This document shows positions 51,105 to 59,550 of a stretch of 64,000 nucleotides of DNA, piece after piece. Both the position numbers and the translations under genes were made by a program. How positions within the stretch are numbered: position 1 is the first letter of the stretch; each line of letters opens with the position of its first letter. The DNA lies in NCBI RefSeq assembly GCF_004124315.2, contig NZ_CP096889.1:2153001-2217000 (forward strand), given 5' to 3'. The notes beneath the pieces are model-generated. The model did no database searches. It was not told the DNA's origin and saw only the letters and a program-made list of their open reading frames with translations. The DNA is from Bacillus cabrialesii. Lineage in GTDB: Bacteria > Bacillota > Bacilli > Bacillales > Bacillaceae.

Positions 51105-51119
51105 TAAGCAATATGCTTA
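51105..51119 (+). promoter_or_regulatory. palindrome in the ypoP leader
   Basis: TAAGCA-ATA-TGCTTA is a perfect 6-3-6 inverted repeat just upstream of the ypoP ribosome binding site. It is a candidate autoregulatory site. Confidence 0.4.
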
Positions 51120-51139
51120 TGTAATGGAGGTTCACAAAT

Positions 51140-51565
51140 TTGAAAGTTAGAACACAAATGATGTACGATATGGAAACTTTACTCCGTAAAGTCTTTAAAC
51201 AAATACGCAATGAAATCAATGAAATTCTAGATAAAGAGCTGTCACGGAATGAATTTACCATTCTGCGCATCCTCAGTGAGCAAGGGCCTAAAAAAGTAAC
51301 CGAATTTGCGCCTATTTTAGAAGTATCGGCAAGCCACATTACGGCTGTGACTGATGCGCTGGTAGAAAAGGAATGGATTACGAGAATCAGATCGAAGGAA
51401 GACAGACGCATCATCCGCATTCATATCACTGAAGCGGGCGAAAAGGTCCTTCAGCATTTCAACGAGAAAAAAACGGAATATTTCTTTAAACGCTTTGACT
51501 GCTACAGTGATGCCGAACTTGCTTCATTAATCGAGCTCTTCAGCAAACTTGATAAAAAACGGTGA
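51140..51565 (+). CDS. ypoP: MarR-family transcriptional regulator
   Basis: A 141-residue winged-helix regulator. The helix-turn-helix is KVTEFAPILEVSASHITAVTDALVEKEWI (about 52-80) and the wing is RIRSKEDRRIIRIHIT with the conserved DRR. It contains one cysteine (in FDCYSD), which could sense oxidation, but this is speculative. Translation starts at a TTG preceded by ATGGAGG. Divergent from msrAB, which suggests it may control those genes or itself. Confidence 0.9.
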   Translation: MKVRTQMMYDMETLLRKVFKQIRNEINEILDKELSRNEFTILRILSEQGPKKVTEFAPILEVSASHITAVTDALVEKEWITRIRSKEDRRIIRIHITEAGEKVLQHFNEKKTEYFFKRFDCYSDAELASLIELFSKLDKKR

Positions 51566-51605
51566 AAAAAAGCACATACCGCTATATATGGGTATGTGCT
51601 TTTCG
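51565..51605. terminator. bidirectional terminator between ypoP and ypnP
   Basis: AAAAGCACATACC/GGTATGTGCTTTT with a ten-base loop. Confidence 0.88.
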
Positions 51606-51616
51606 CAGCGCTTCAC

Positions 51617-52954
51617 TTATTTTTCAGTAAACAGTTTCATTGTTTTCCAGCGGCCGTATCTGTAATACAAAAATGCCGCACAGCTACTTAATAAAAAACT
51701 CATTCCGATTCCGAGCCCGATTCCTTTCTGTCCAAGCCAAGCTGAAAATAGAGCCGTGAACGGATATCTCAAAACCCAAAACGATATCAAATTTAAAACC
51801 AGCACCTGCAGCATCGCTCCCGCCGCTCTGACGATTCCGTTTAGTACGAAATTAATTCCGATAAAAGGATAGAAAAAAGCGATCCATCGCAAATATTGTT
51901 CACCAAACGCAACAGCATCAGGCTCGCTGATAAATAACCTCATGAGGTATTTACCAAATACCCAAATCATCACGGCAATCACCATCATGCAAGAAATAAC
52001 AGCCATCACACCCAGTCTCGCAATCGTCCCCACTCTTTTATAGTTTCCGATTCCGATATTTTGCCCTGCCATACTGTTGACCGCTGTACCGGCAGCCATA
52101 GCAGGAAGCGTGATGATGCTGTCAAGCCGCTGCACCGCGCCGAAGCCTGATACTACGTGCTCCCCGTATGAGTTGACAACACTCATAATCGCCATCATTC
52201 CGCCTGTAATCACCATCATCTGAAGACCGGCTGGAATCCCGAGTTTTAAAATCAGCGCGGACTCTTCCCACTTGGGCACTCTCGGAATAGAAAAAGGCAC
52301 AAACTTATGTTTAATGACATAAAACAATCCATACAGAAATGCAATACCTTGTGACAAAATCGTCGAATAAGCAGCTCCCGCTATTCCCATGCGGAACACA
52401 GAAATAAAGAGCGGTGCCAACACTGTATTCAGCACAACGGCAAACGCTATAAACCGAAGTGGTGTCTTGCTGTCGCCGAGCGCCCGAAGCACCGTACTGA
52501 TAAAGTTATAACCAAACAAAAATAAAATGCCGATAAATTGAATCTGTAAATAGCTCTCAGCTAGCGGTATCATCGACTCCGGCGTTTTTAGAAGGCGAAG
52601 CAAAAGCTCTGACAGAAAAAAACCGGCTGCGCCGAATCCGATGCTCAAACCTGTTAATAAAACAACAAAAGCGTTAATATACGACGCCATTCCTTTTTCA
52701 TCATCTTTCCCCTTCTGCTGCGACAAAATCGTTAACGTCGCATTGTTTAGGCCTAGAATAAAAGACAGCACGGTTAATACAATCGTACTTGAAACCGCGG
52801 CTGCCCCAAGGGCCTTTGCCCCAAGTAAATTGCCGACCCACAGACTGTCTATAAATTGAAAGGAAACCTGCAATGCGTTTCCGAGCATAATCGGCGTTGA
52901 AAACAGCACAAGCTGTTTCAGCACGTTCCCCTGTGTAAAATCGTATGCTTTCAT
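51617..52954 (-). CDS. ypnP: MATE-family efflux transporter
   Basis: A 445-residue protein with 12 membrane segments in two MatE halves (starts TQGNVLKQLVLFSTPIMLGNALQ; second half GIPAGLQMMVITGGMMAIMSVVN). It belongs to the DinF/NorM class of cation-coupled drug or metabolite exporters; the substrate is unknown. The ATG at 52954 follows AAGGAG; a 20-codon upstream extension runs through a terminator and is rejected. Confidence 0.92.
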   Translation of the reverse strand: MKAYDFTQGNVLKQLVLFSTPIMLGNALQVSFQFIDSLWVGNLLGAKALGAAAVSSTIVLTVLSFILGLNNATLTILSQQKGKDDEKGMASYINAFVVLLTGLSIGFGAAGFFLSELLLRLLKTPESMIPLAESYLQIQFIGILFLFGYNFISTVLRALGDSKTPLRFIAFAVVLNTVLAPLFISVFRMGIAGAAYSTILSQGIAFLYGLFYVIKHKFVPFSIPRVPKWEESALILKLGIPAGLQMMVITGGMMAIMSVVNSYGEHVVSGFGAVQRLDSIITLPAMAAGTAVNSMAGQNIGIGNYKRVGTIARLGVMAVISCMMVIAVMIWVFGKYLMRLFISEPDAVAFGEQYLRWIAFFYPFIGINFVLNGIVRAAGAMLQVLVLNLISFWVLRYPFTALFSAWLGQKGIGLGIGMSFLLSSCAAFLYYRYGRWKTMKLFTEK

Positions 52955-52993
52955 TTTTTCTCCTTGTGTTCTCAAATTTTCGTCGGACCACAT

Positions 52994-53026
52994 GAAAAAA
53001 GAGACGTGTTTCATGTCTCTTTTTTC
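52994..53026 (-). terminator. terminator after ypmT
   Basis: GAAAAAAGAGACGTG/CATGTCTCTTTTTTC hairpin (one G-T pair) with a TTT loop lies between ypmT and ypnP. Confidence 0.8.
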
Positions 53027-53219
53027 ACGGTTTATCGGTTTTTTTCCGGTCTCTCATACCGAATGTAAACACCATCACACTTAGAAACAAGGCACAATAG
53101 GAAATGTTCAAGTACATTTGATCCATATCTTCAGCGGCAAGATGATGATAAGCAAGCCAGCCGAAATACAGGGAAAATGTAAAGGATAATAAACTGAAAT
53201 ACTGGTAAACCCGTTTCAT
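53025..53219 (-). CDS. ypmT: small membrane protein YpmT
   Basis: A 64-residue protein with two membrane segments (about 8-25 and 38-56) and a basic tail (RDRKKTDKP). Its start follows AGAGGTGA, 12 bases after ypmS. Function unknown. Confidence 0.85.
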   Translation of the reverse strand: MKRVYQYFSLLSFTFSLYFGWLAYHHLAAEDMDQMYLNISYCALFLSVMVFTFGMRDRKKTDKP

Positions 53220-53231
53220 TTTCAGTCACCT

Positions 53232-53798
53232 CTATTGTTTAGGATGGTAATAGGAAAACTCAATGTCATCTTTTTCTAAATTGATTTTATCCGCTTTGAC
53301 GTACATTCCATTCGTTAAAGGCATTTCTGAAAGGCGCACTTCAATGCTTTTATCGCCGGGATGAACGTGGACAAACGATGGCAATTCGTAAAAGCTGTCC
53401 ATATAATTTAACACAAAGCTAATTGGTATACTCAATTTCCCTAACGAAAATTTCGTAACATTCAGCTCTACATCACCATTTTTTTTCACGGTCGGTTCAA
53501 AAGCGACAAACGCATCAATTGACGTGGAAAAAGCCTTGATTTTCCCTGCTACATGAACATCATCATCAATCTCTACTTTATAATCAAGCTTGTTTGATGC
53601 TTTGTCGTTTAAATATGAGTTGACAAACGCAGCTAATGATTCTTTTGTGCTTGTCACTTGAAATCCATACTCGCTCTCATCAGATGAATCCTTCACCTGG
53701 GCCTGTTCTCCCGGCAGCACAACAAGTGCCACAAACCCAGCGGCGAGGACGATATTGATTGCAAGCAATATAAAAAACAGTCGCTTCCACTTATTCAT
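53232..53798 (-). CDS. ypmS: membrane-anchored protein YpmS (DUF2140)
   Basis: A 188-residue protein with one N-terminal membrane anchor (about 8-30) and an extracellular beta-rich domain of the DUF2140 family (LDYKVEIDDDVHVAGKIKAF, FVAFEPTVKKNGDVELNV). Next to the lipoprotein hydrolase YpmR and the Sco protein, it may belong to an envelope-lipid function, but there is no direct evidence. It lies nine bases after ypmR. Confidence 0.86.
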   Translation of the reverse strand: MNKWKRLFFILLAINIVLAAGFVALVVLPGEQAQVKDSSDESEYGFQVTSTKESLAAFVNSYLNDKASNKLDYKVEIDDDVHVAGKIKAFSTSIDAFVAFEPTVKKNGDVELNVTKFSLGKLSIPISFVLNYMDSFYELPSFVHVHPGDKSIEVRLSEMPLTNGMYVKADKINLEKDDIEFSYYHPKQ

Positions 53799-53807
53799 GA
53801 TGTCACC

Positions 53808-54575
53808 CTACTCTTTCGGTAATCCTTCTTTTTTAATGGCTTGATAGACGCGCTTCGCGATGAGGGAATAACCCGTACCATTAGGATGAAAATCATCTTC
53901 CTCAGATATTCGGCTGCTGTCACTTTTTTGATTGAACAAGTCTTCGATATAAATGATTTTTGCATGTTTATCTTTTTTCAGCTCTTTTTCAGCAATATGG
54001 TTCCAATCAGTGACGACTCCGTTTATTTCATTTAATTCAGATAACGTAAACGTAAACGGATTATACATGCTGACATAAATCAGCTCAGCATGATCATTCA
54101 GCCCCCGGATTTCAGAAATGATTTTTTTAAAACGCTTTTCGTACGGCTTTTCCGCTTCCTGAAACGGCTCAACGGTTAATTGCAGAAAGTTTTGGCGAAG
54201 GACTTTCATCAAATCATTACCGCCAATTGTAAAAAAGACATAATCTGCGTCCTTTATGCCTTTTTGAACCTTTTTATCTTTTAGTTTCTCTAATAAATCA
54301 TCCGAACGGTTCCCTTTCACGGCATAATTTTTTACATCTACCGTTTTGACTTGTTTATCTGACCGGATAGAATCCGCCACCATGCCGACATATCCCTTTT
54401 TTTGGGGATCTCCGACACCTTCTGTCAGCGAATCTCCGACAGCCGCAATGACAATGTGCTCTTTCGTTTTCGGTTCATGTGCTTTATGTTTTCCCTCAGA
54501 TGCTGTACGTATGCTCGTACAAGCAGTAAGAAGCAAAATCAAACTGGCCATGAGTGAAAAAATGCGCAGCTTCAA
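53808..54575 (-). CDS. ypmR: SGNH/GDSL-family lipoprotein hydrolase
   Basis: A 255-residue exported lipase/esterase. The signal peptide ends at lipobox LTAC. The SGNH blocks are complete: GDSLTEGVGD (nucleophile Ser), TIGGNDLM (Asn), and DDFHPNGTGY (Asp and His). It should hydrolyse an ester at the outer membrane face. The start is a TTG at 54575 with GGAAGGAG eight bases before it; a 14-codon upstream extension lacks a signal-peptide-like start. Confidence 0.9.
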   Translation of the reverse strand: MKLRIFSLMASLILLLTACTSIRTASEGKHKAHEPKTKEHIVIAAVGDSLTEGVGDPQKKGYVGMVADSIRSDKQVKTVDVKNYAVKGNRSDDLLEKLKDKKVQKGIKDADYVFFTIGGNDLMKVLRQNFLQLTVEPFQEAEKPYEKRFKKIISEIRGLNDHAELIYVSMYNPFTFTLSELNEINGVVTDWNHIAEKELKKDKHAKIIYIEDLFNQKSDSSRISEEDDFHPNGTGYSLIAKRVYQAIKKEGLPKE

Positions 54576-54652
54576 TCTTGTTGCTCCTTCCCATTCTACT
54601 AGTGGAAAGTGTATCATGTTTTAGGAGATTTGCAAATGCCTAGTCTTCTAGC

Positions 54653-55234
54653 TTACTTGAGTGTACCGGCTGATTTCACATCGGCGATGATATCATCGTA
54701 CGGTGTATTTTCCACTCCATTATAATCTTTCAGCACCTTGCCGTTCGGGCCTATCAAATAAAAAGAAGACTGATGAATGACTTGGTCCTGTCCCTCAGGT
54801 TTCTTCACAATCGCCTTAAAGCTCTTAAGCGCGAACTCTTCAATCTCACTCTGACTGTATCCCGTTAGAAAATCCCAGTTATCAAAAGATAATGGATAAT
54901 TTGCAGCAAATTTCTTCAGCTGTTTCGGGTTATCGTTTTCTGGATCAACACTAAACGATACGATGCGGACATCTATCTTCTCGGCTTCCAGTTTCTTTTG
55001 CAGATCAGTCATATGAGCGGTCATCGGCGGACATACAGTCTCACAATTGGTAAAAATAAAATCCGCCAGCCATACTTCTCCCTTTAAACTCTCTAAAGAA
55101 ACGTTCTTGCCGTCTTGATTTTGAAATGTAAAAGGCTCCACCTCGTAATTGAGCGGGTCTTTAATCTGTTGTCCTCCGCAGGCGCACAACAGCAGAAAAA
55201 ACAGCCCTGCCGTTAAACCTTTGATCACCTTCAT
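54653..55234 (-). CDS. ypmQ: BsSco, copper/thiol assembly protein for cytochrome c oxidase
   Basis: A 193-residue Sco1/SenC lipoprotein with lipobox LCAC and a thioredoxin-like domain. Copper ligands are CETVC (CxxxC) and a distant His (in QVIHQSSFYLIG). It helps build the CuA centre of cytochrome caa3 oxidase. The ATG at 55234 has the correct spacing to AAGGGTG; another ATG three codons earlier does not. Confidence 0.93.
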   Translation of the reverse strand: MKVIKGLTAGLFFLLLCACGGQQIKDPLNYEVEPFTFQNQDGKNVSLESLKGEVWLADFIFTNCETVCPPMTAHMTDLQKKLEAEKIDVRIVSFSVDPENDNPKQLKKFAANYPLSFDNWDFLTGYSQSEIEEFALKSFKAIVKKPEGQDQVIHQSSFYLIGPNGKVLKDYNGVENTPYDDIIADVKSAGTLK

Positions 55235-55317
55235 GACATTCACCCTTTCCAGCCAGCATTAAAACGCTTTCTAAAACCATCCTTACCTGCTCGTCCCATG
55301 TTTGTATTCGATACCGG

Positions 55318-55371
55318 GCAAAAAAATCCTGCATGCCTCCCAATCAACGATTACAAAGGGAGCCATGCAGG
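55318..55371 (-). terminator. terminator after ypmP
   Basis: CCTGCATGCCTCCC pairs with GGGAGCCATGCAGG (one mismatch) around a 16-base loop. A run of seven T follows on the minus strand. Confidence 0.82.
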
Positions 55372-55384
55372 TATAAACGGCATT

Positions 55385-55636
55385 TTACGCGTTGTGCTTT
55401 AACACCTCTTGATGAAAAACAGCCTGATAATCTGCCCATTTCATCCGGCGCTTCATAAATTGTCGGAAAGAATACACTTTTGCCCTGCTGTTTGATGAAA
55501 ACACTTCTTTTAAGTAGAATTGCAAATGGTGATGTAACATAAAGAAATAGTGCTCATCTTCCTTTAATACAGGTATTTCTGTCACTTTTACCTGAATCCC
55601 GTCACTGCGTTTGAACTCTAGGCTTTTGAGTAACAA
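55385..55636 (-). CDS. ypmP: YpmP, DUF2535 family protein
   Basis: An 83-residue basic protein (SLLLKSLEFKRSDGIQVKVTEIPV..., with LHHHLQFYL in the middle). It matches YpmP in length only when started at the TTG at 55636, which follows AAGAGG; the in-frame ATG at 55678 has no ribosome binding site. The family has no known function. Confidence 0.8.
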   Translation of the reverse strand: MLLKSLEFKRSDGIQVKVTEIPVLKEDEHYFFMLHHHLQFYLKEVFSSNSRAKVYSFRQFMKRRMKWADYQAVFHQEVLKHNA

Positions 55637-55722
55637 GCTATCAATCCTCTTTTTTCGTTTTTCTTCTATTATATACAATGCCGGCCGGGCTGTCTGTCAT
55701 TTTACGCGGTTGTGTAAAAAAA

Positions 55723-56991
55723 TTAGATCAGCAAATGGAACAAATCCTCATCCTTATTCACCTCTACATAATGAAACGGTTTTCTGTTCATTCGTTCAAT
55801 CAGCGGCCCATAGTCGGCCTTGTTCTGCAGCTCGATGCCGACAAGAGCAGGTCCATTGCTTTTATTATTTTTCTTCGTATATTCAAATCTTGTAATGTCA
55901 TCATTAGGCCCCAGCACTTCGTCAAGAAATTCGCGGAGCGCCCCCGCCCTTTGCGGAAAATTGACGATAAAATAATGCTGAAGTCCTTCAAAAATCAAGG
56001 ACCGCTCCTTCATTTCCTGCATTCTTCCGATATCGTTATTGCCCCCGCTGACCACACACACCACATTTTTGCCTTTAATTTCATCCTTGTACAAATCAAG
56101 CGCTGCGACAGAAAGAGCTCCAGCCGGTTCAGCAACAATCGCACATTCGTTATATAATTCAAGAATGGATGTACATACTTTTCCTTCAGGCACAAGGAGA
56201 ATGTCATCAACGACCGTTTCCAGCGTTCGAAACGTTTCCTCGCCAATTTTTTTAACGGCTGCCCCATCTACAAATTTATCAATTTTATCAAGTGTGACGA
56301 CATGCCCAGCTTTGTTTGATTCAAAATAGGATGCCGCCCCCTCCGGCTCAACAGCAATTACCTTTGTATCAGGCGACACATTTTTCAAATATGTGCCTAC
56401 CCCTGAGAGAAGGCCGCCTCCCCCGACACTCGCAAAAAGAAAATGCGGTTCTGTATCAATGTCGTTTAAGATCTCGACCGCCAGCGTTCCCTGTCCGGCC
56501 ATCACATCCGGATCATCGAACGGATGGATAAACGTCCGGGATTCAGCCTCACAGCATTCAACAGCACTTTTATACGCATCGTCAAACGTATCACCTGTCA
56601 AAATAATATCGATAAATCCTTTTCCGAACAGTTCAACTTGAGATACTTTTTGTCTAGGCGTTGTAGATGGCATAAATATTTTCCCGTGAATGCCAAGATG
56701 TTTACACGAGAACGCCACGCCTTGAGCGTGGTTTCCGGCACTTGCGCACACAACTCCATTCTCAGTCTGCTCGCTGGAAAGCTGTTTGATTTTATGATAA
56801 GCCCCTCTGAGCTTAAAAGATCTGACAACTTGCAAGTCTTCACGTTTTAAATAGATATTGCATTCATATCTCTCAGAAAGTCTGTCATTCCTCTGCAAAG
56901 GTGTGTGAATCACAACGTCCTTCACGTTTTGATGAGCCTTCAAAATGTCTTTCACTTGAATGAGAGAGTTTTCTTTAAGCAACGGTTTCAT
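55723..56991 (-). CDS. ilvA: threonine dehydratase (biosynthetic)
   Basis: A 422-residue PLP enzyme that makes 2-oxobutanoate for isoleucine. The PLP lysine is in RSFKLRGAYHKI (about residue 59) and the phosphate loop is SVGGGGLLSGVG. A single C-terminal ACT-like regulatory domain (about 325-422, HYFIVNFPQRAGALREFLDEV) indicates the short, single-ACT form. It is monocistronic, and a CodY-like site overlaps its promoter. Confidence 0.95.
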   Translation of the reverse strand: MKPLLKENSLIQVKDILKAHQNVKDVVIHTPLQRNDRLSERYECNIYLKREDLQVVRSFKLRGAYHKIKQLSSEQTENGVVCASAGNHAQGVAFSCKHLGIHGKIFMPSTTPRQKVSQVELFGKGFIDIILTGDTFDDAYKSAVECCEAESRTFIHPFDDPDVMAGQGTLAVEILNDIDTEPHFLFASVGGGGLLSGVGTYLKNVSPDTKVIAVEPEGAASYFESNKAGHVVTLDKIDKFVDGAAVKKIGEETFRTLETVVDDILLVPEGKVCTSILELYNECAIVAEPAGALSVAALDLYKDEIKGKNVVCVVSGGNNDIGRMQEMKERSLIFEGLQHYFIVNFPQRAGALREFLDEVLGPNDDITRFEYTKKNNKSNGPALVGIELQNKADYGPLIERMNRKPFHYVEVNKDEDLFHLLI

Positions 56992-57033
56992 GTACAGATT
57001 CCTTTCTTGTTTTAAATCCCTATTTAATATGCC

Positions 57034-57059
57034 ATTATAACATGAATATTCAAAAAATA
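57034..57059 (-). promoter_or_regulatory. ilvA promoter with overlapping CodY-like box
   Basis: Minus strand extended -10 TGTTATAAT (TATAAT at 57039-57034). TATTTTTTGAATATT (57059-57045) matches the CodY consensus AATTTTCWGAAAATT at 12 of 15 positions and covers the spacer. CodY repression of ilvA is known. Confidence 0.55.
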
Positions 57060-57180
57060 AGACAATTATTTTTATTTAATAATTAAAAAAATACAGACTA
57101 CATCCTCCATTTCTTGTGGTAACATCTGTTTCACCATTATCCTGCAAACCTAAGAAAAAAAGATAATCGCAAATAAAGGG

Positions 57181-57208
57181 TGTTTTCAGCCAAAAGGCAT
57201 GATATAAT
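57181..57208 (+). promoter_or_regulatory. candidate promoter of yplP
   Basis: TGTTTT, 16 bp, and TATAAT with an extended TGA lie 32 bases before the yplP ATG. No -24/-12 sigma-L element is seen. Confidence 0.45.
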
Positions 57209-57239
57209 AAAACCAATTAGAACCAAAAGGAGCCAATTG

Positions 57240-58235
57240 ATGAATACCGAACCAATACCTAACACATTTCAACATCTAATCGGAGAACATCAAACCTTCC
57301 TGGAAGCAAAGCGAATCGCCAAGCAATTCTCACTATCGGAGCTTCCTGTCTTGATAACAGGAAAAATCGGAACAGGCAAAAATCATTTCGCCTATGCGAT
57401 ACACCAGGAATCTTCGAGAAGCAATGAATCATTTATCAGCATCAATTGCAGCACTCATTCGGAAGAAAGCCTTATGCATGAGCTTTTTGGCCCTAACGGA
57501 AACTCAGGCGCTTTTCAAAAAACGGCACGAGGAACTCTTTTTCTTGATGAAGTATGGCGCATGCCGGCTTCTGTACAAGCTCAGCTGTTAAAAGCGCTTG
57601 ATTCAGACACGGAGAAACCGCGAATGATCTGTGCTTCTGCAGACGGATGCGCGGAACATACCTTCAGGCAAGACTTATTTTACAGGCTGAACATTTTAAC
57701 GCTCACACTGCCCGAATTGTCTGAACGTAAAAGCGATATACCGCTTTTGACACAGTATTTTCTCTCAAATTCCAGTCAGCAATTGTTAATCGATCCCTCA
57801 GTCTTTCCGATCCTTGAGCAGCATACATTTGAAGGCAATGTCAGGGAATTAAAAAACGCTGCAGATTATATGGCGGCAGTATCAAGCGGGGGAACGATTC
57901 ACCTACATGACCTGCCTCCATACATTAGAGGGGCGATAGACGGAAAAACGTCGAAGAAAAAAGCGAAACTGCTGACTTTAATGGAAAAGGCTGAGTTTTT
58001 GTTTATTCTGGAAACAATAAAAGTATTAAACGAAAAAGGAGAGCCTGCCAGCAGACGGATTATTTCTGAACACAGCAAAAATACCCAAACCTCGTTAACT
58101 CCGCAGCAGGTCAGAAGCCGACTCGATTATTTGGAGAAAAAAGATTATGTCACAAAAAGCCGCGGACGTGCCGGAACTAAAATTACTTTAGAGGGCTTGA
58201 ACTTTTTAGAAACATTGAAAGATCAAATGATCTAG
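57240..58235 (+). CDS. yplP: NtrC/NifA-like AAA+ regulator YplP
   Basis: A 331-residue protein with the AAA+ core of bacterial enhancer-binding proteins but no N-terminal sensor domain. Walker A is GKIGTGKN (41-48), Walker B is GTLFLDEV (98-105), and the arginine-finger segment FRQDLFYRLNIL is intact. The sigma-54 contact loop GAFTGA, normally about 20 residues before Walker B, is missing: ELFG is followed by a shortened NGNSGAFQKTARG. The C terminus is a winged-helix-like domain rather than a Fis helix. The ATG at 57240 follows AAAGGAGCC. Reported to matter in late cold adaptation in B. subtilis. Confidence 0.88.
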   Translation: MNTEPIPNTFQHLIGEHQTFLEAKRIAKQFSLSELPVLITGKIGTGKNHFAYAIHQESSRSNESFISINCSTHSEESLMHELFGPNGNSGAFQKTARGTLFLDEVWRMPASVQAQLLKALDSDTEKPRMICASADGCAEHTFRQDLFYRLNILTLTLPELSERKSDIPLLTQYFLSNSSQQLLIDPSVFPILEQHTFEGNVRELKNAADYMAAVSSGGTIHLHDLPPYIRGAIDGKTSKKKAKLLTLMEKAEFLFILETIKVLNEKGEPASRRIISEHSKNTQTSLTPQQVRSRLDYLEKKDYVTKSRGRAGTKITLEGLNFLETLKDQMI

Positions 58236-58255
58236 CGATCGAAAGGAGAATGCGC

Positions 58256-58897
58256 TTGTTTACAATCAAAGAAGAGATTGCCAATGCGATTACACACGGC
58301 ATCGGTGTGCTCTTGTCCATACCTGCATTAGTGTTTCTGATCATATTTGCGGCCCATTACGGGTCCTCATGGGACATTATCAGCTTTACGATATTCGGTG
58401 TCTCTATGCTGCTGTTATATTTGAGCTCCACGCTGCTTCACAGTATCACGCATAAAAAGACGAAGGATATTTTGGAGATTATTGATCATAGCGCCATTTA
58501 CATTCTGATCGCCGGAACCTACACGCCTTTTTTGCTAGGGCCGCTCAAAGGCACGCTCGGCTATACCCTGCTGGTTATCGTATGGTCTCTTGCTCTAGGC
58601 GGAATCGTTTTTAAAATTTTCTTCGTGAAACGCTTTATCTTATTGTCAACCTTGGTGTATTTGATCATGGGGTGGCTGATGATTATCGCGGTTAAACCTT
58701 TATATGCTTCGCTAAGCGGACCGGGATTCAGCCTCCTATTACTCGGCGGCATTTTATACTCTGTCGGAACCATCTTTTACATTTGGAAAAAGATCCCCTT
58801 CCATCACGCTATTTGGCACAGCTTTGTACTAGGCGGAAGCGCTGCAATGTTTTTCTGTGTGCTGTTTTATTGTGTGAAGGTGCCGTTTATTTCGTAA
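58256..58897 (+). CDS. yplQ: hemolysin III/PAQR family membrane protein
   Basis: A 213-residue protein with seven membrane segments of the HlyIII/adiponectin-receptor superfamily. The metal-site residues are SSTLLHS (His), DHSAIYILIAGTYTP (Asp/His) and the C-terminal HHAIWHSFVLGGS. Members are likely zinc-dependent membrane hydrolases; the substrate is unknown. A TTG at 58256 is eight bases from AAGGAG and is preferred to the ATG two codons upstream, which is too close. It lies 20 bases after yplP. Confidence 0.88.
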   Translation: MFTIKEEIANAITHGIGVLLSIPALVFLIIFAAHYGSSWDIISFTIFGVSMLLLYLSSTLLHSITHKKTKDILEIIDHSAIYILIAGTYTPFLLGPLKGTLGYTLLVIVWSLALGGIVFKIFFVKRFILLSTLVYLIMGWLMIIAVKPLYASLSGPGFSLLLLGGILYSVGTIFYIWKKIPFHHAIWHSFVLGGSAAMFFCVLFYCVKVPFIS

Positions 58898-58898
58898 T

Positions 58899-58931
58899 AG
58901 AAAAGCGCAGTCTTAAAGACTGCGCTTTTTT
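58899..58931. terminator. bidirectional terminator between yplQ and ypkP
   Basis: AAAAGCGCAGTCT/AGACTGCGCTTTT with a TAA loop. Confidence 0.92.
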
Positions 58932-59550
58932 ATGCACGTAATTGTTTTTCATGTGCAGGTATATAAGCTTTTGAAAAGGACAATTCAATGTCTGCTGGTT
59001 TTAAGCGTTTAAGAAACGATCCTTTTTGCAGGTCATCTGTTCCTTTCGTTTCCACCATCACCAATGGAAGATGATAGCGGGCCGCAAGTTCAACAGGATC
59101 TATAGAATCATCTAATGAAAGAATCAGGCTTTGTCCTTTTTCCAGCTGTTTCGTCACATCTTCATATACCTTTTCTGAATTGCCGTCTGATATCACATCC
59201 ATACGATCCAGCCATTGCCTGATAAAAGGCAAGCGAAATACCCTTGGATTGACAATAAAGCCGGCCGGTTCCTCAATATATCCAGCAATTAAGGCCAGTT
59301 CAGCTAACCGCAAACGGGGGTGCGCATACAAGACAGGACCGGGCGGTATTGGCTCAGGCTGATGGATCGTCACAACTGATCCGGTGATGCCGATACAGCC
59401 TTCCAAAAACGCCTTTGGCTGCTCGTAGACAAGAGTCATCTGTTTTTTGTATGACAGACGGGGATCGAGCATCCTTTGATTACATAATTGTTTCATATTT
59501 TTTAACAGCATATACACAATATAAACCACTAGCAAGCTGTAGCGAACCAA
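58930..59550 (-). CDS. ypkP: PlsC-like protein YpkP, degenerate acyltransferase
   Basis: A 206-residue protein with an N-terminal membrane segment and a PlsC-like fold. The acyltransferase motif HX4D is not intact: the corresponding segment is YAHPRLRLAELAL, with no Asp at the required position, so activity as an acyltransferase is doubtful. A TTG start follows GGGAGG, and the stop of dfrA abuts it with no gap. It is the last gene of thyB-dfrA-ypkP. Confidence 0.82.
   Translation of the reverse strand: MVRYSLLVVYIVYMLLKNMKQLCNQRMLDPRLSYKKQMTLVYEQPKAFLEGCIGITGSVVTIHQPEPIPPGPVLYAHPRLRLAELALIAGYIEEPAGFIVNPRVFRLPFIRQWLDRMDVISDGNSEKVYEDVTKQLEKGQSLILSLDDSIDPVELAARYHLPLVMVETKGTDDLQKGSFLKRLKPADIELSFSKAYIPAHEKQLRA

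Noticed and set aside
55678..56157. 159-codon frame opposite ilvA
   Set aside because: Antisense to conserved ilvA, no ribosome binding site.
57060..57065. TTGTCT as the ilvA -35
   Set aside because: The spacer to TATAAT would be 20 bases, too long; the extended -10 is the better explanation.
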